DNA of 64,000 nt from Thiobacter sp. AK1. Lineage in GTDB: Bacteria; Pseudomonadota; Gammaproteobacteria; Burkholderiales; Thiobacteraceae. Below the pieces are notes generated by a model. It did not search any database and was not told the origin of the DNA. It saw only the letters and a program-made list of their open reading frames with translations. Position numbers and translations under genes: made by a program. Shown one piece after another: positions 63,412 to 64,000 of this stretch (position 1 is the first letter of the stretch; every line of letters begins with the position of its first letter). Location of the stretch: positions 186,001 through 250,000 of the forward strand of contig NZ_JBAJEX010000002.1 of NCBI RefSeq assembly GCF_039822265.1, in the 5' to 3' direction.

Positions 63412-64000
63412 TCATGGTGCCGGGTTGTTTTCCGTCTTGGCCACGAGGCCATAGCGGTTGATGAGATCGTACAACGTGGGCCGGGAAACGCCCAGCAGTT
63501 CCGCTGCTCGCGCAACGTTGCCGGCGGCACGCGCCAAAGCCCGGGTCACCGCTCGGCGCTCGGCTTCTTCCCGCACCTGGCGCAGGTTGAGCGGTTCGGC
63601 GGCAAAAGCCGCCAGACCCAGGTCGGCCGCCCCAATGCGGCCGTCTTCGCTCATGATGACCGCACGCTTGATGCAGTTTTCCAGCTCCCGCACGTTGCCG
63701 GGCCAGGTGTGAGCTTCCAAGGCCGCCACCGCTTCCGGCGTGAACCCTTTCACCGGCTTCTTGAACTGCTCGGCAAAGCGTTCCAGGAAGGCCTGGGCAA
63801 GTAGCGCCGCATCCCCGGCCCGCTCCCTCAGGGGCGGGATGGCCACCGTGATCTCGCTGATGCGGTAATAGAGGTCCTCGCGGAACCGCCCCTCGGCGAT
63901 GAGGCCGGAAAGATCCCGATGCGTGGCGCATACCACGCGCACGTCCACCGGAATCTCCTCACGCCCGCCCAAGCGCTCCACCACACGCTCCTGCAGGAAA
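63412..64000 (-). CDS. prsR: Sigma-54-dependent response regulator PrsR (C-terminal part)
   Basis: Only the last 195 or so residues are in the window; the 5' part, with the receiver domain and Walker A, lies beyond position 64000. Visible are the AAA Arg-finger region FREDLYYRISEITVAIPPLRER, the WPGNVRELENCIKRAV sensor II motif of sigma-54 activators and a C-terminal Fis-type helix-turn-helix (NVARAAELLGVSRPTLYDLI). The combination next to prsT identifies the PEP-CTERM-box regulator PrsR, which activates sigma-54 promoters such as the one at 56677. Confidence 0.9.
   Translation of the reverse strand, partial: FLQERVVERLGGREEIPVDVRVVCATHRDLSGLIAEGRFREDLYYRISEITVAIPPLRERAGDAALLAQAFLERFAEQFKKPVKGFTPEAVAALEAHTWPGNVRELENCIKRAVIMSEDGRIGAADLGLAAFAAEPLNLRQVREEAERRAVTRALARAAGNVARAAELLGVSRPTLYDLINRYGLVAKTENNPAP

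Overview
The window is GC-rich and tightly packed, and reads as a betaproteobacterial chromosome. The evidence is the gene order waaC-waaA, tolC-rhodanese-pcm-thiC-uppP, the Chp/Pil chemotaxis genes beside rubredoxin and thiD-thiE-hemL, and cytochrome c4-engB-hemB. PEP-CTERM/exosortase-A (XrtA) system genes (prsR, two prsT-like genes, a PEP-CTERM protein) lie at the right end. Genus cannot be fixed from sequence alone.

Region 1 (1-24.7 kb, minus strand) is a surface-polysaccharide cluster. From its 5' end at 24.7 kb it runs: a WaaE-like glycosyltransferase, a UDP-sugar 4-epimerase, rmlB, rmlA, an EPS-type MarR regulator, gmd, fcl, an O-acyltransferase, two methyltransferases, a GT10 and a GT11 fucosyltransferase, a flippase, two GT2 enzymes, an asparagine synthetase-like amidotransferase, a GT4, an SDR epimerase and a PglC-like initiating transferase. 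It predicts a methylated or acylated, fucose-containing glycan. The cluster is loaded with small passengers: two toxin-antitoxin pairs, two DUF4143 ATPases, a DUF559 nuclease domain embedded in frame in asnB, and many copies of a 41-bp G/C-rich palindromic repeat, several inside enzyme reading frames.

Region 2 (25-33 kb) holds LPS core genes (waaC, waaA), a TolC-family channel, rhodanese, pcm, thiC and uppP. The TPP riboswitch of thiC appears to be split by a 231-bp element with terminal inverted repeats.

Region 3 (33-43 kb, minus strand) is the twitching-motility chemosensory operon pilG-pilH-pilI-pilJ-chpA with a rubredoxin upstream. Region 4 (43-49 kb) carries thiD, thiE, hemL, a diheme cytochrome c4, engB, hemB and a YcgR-like PilZ protein. 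A candidate small RNA with an anti-Shine-Dalgarno loop lies between engB and hemB.

Region 5 (49.2-56.6 kb) is a five-gene plus-strand operon: FeeM-like N-acyl amino acid synthase, LolA-like periplasmic protein, beta-barrel protein, RND/MMPL exporter and a ThiF-nitroreductase fusion. It looks like a lipid or acyl-amino-acid production and export system of unknown product.

Region 6 (56.6-64 kb) holds a PEP-CTERM protein behind a near-consensus sigma-54 promoter. Convergent to it are prsR (cut by the window edge) and two tandem prsT-like TPR lipoproteins. PrsR is the likely activator of the PEP-CTERM promoter.
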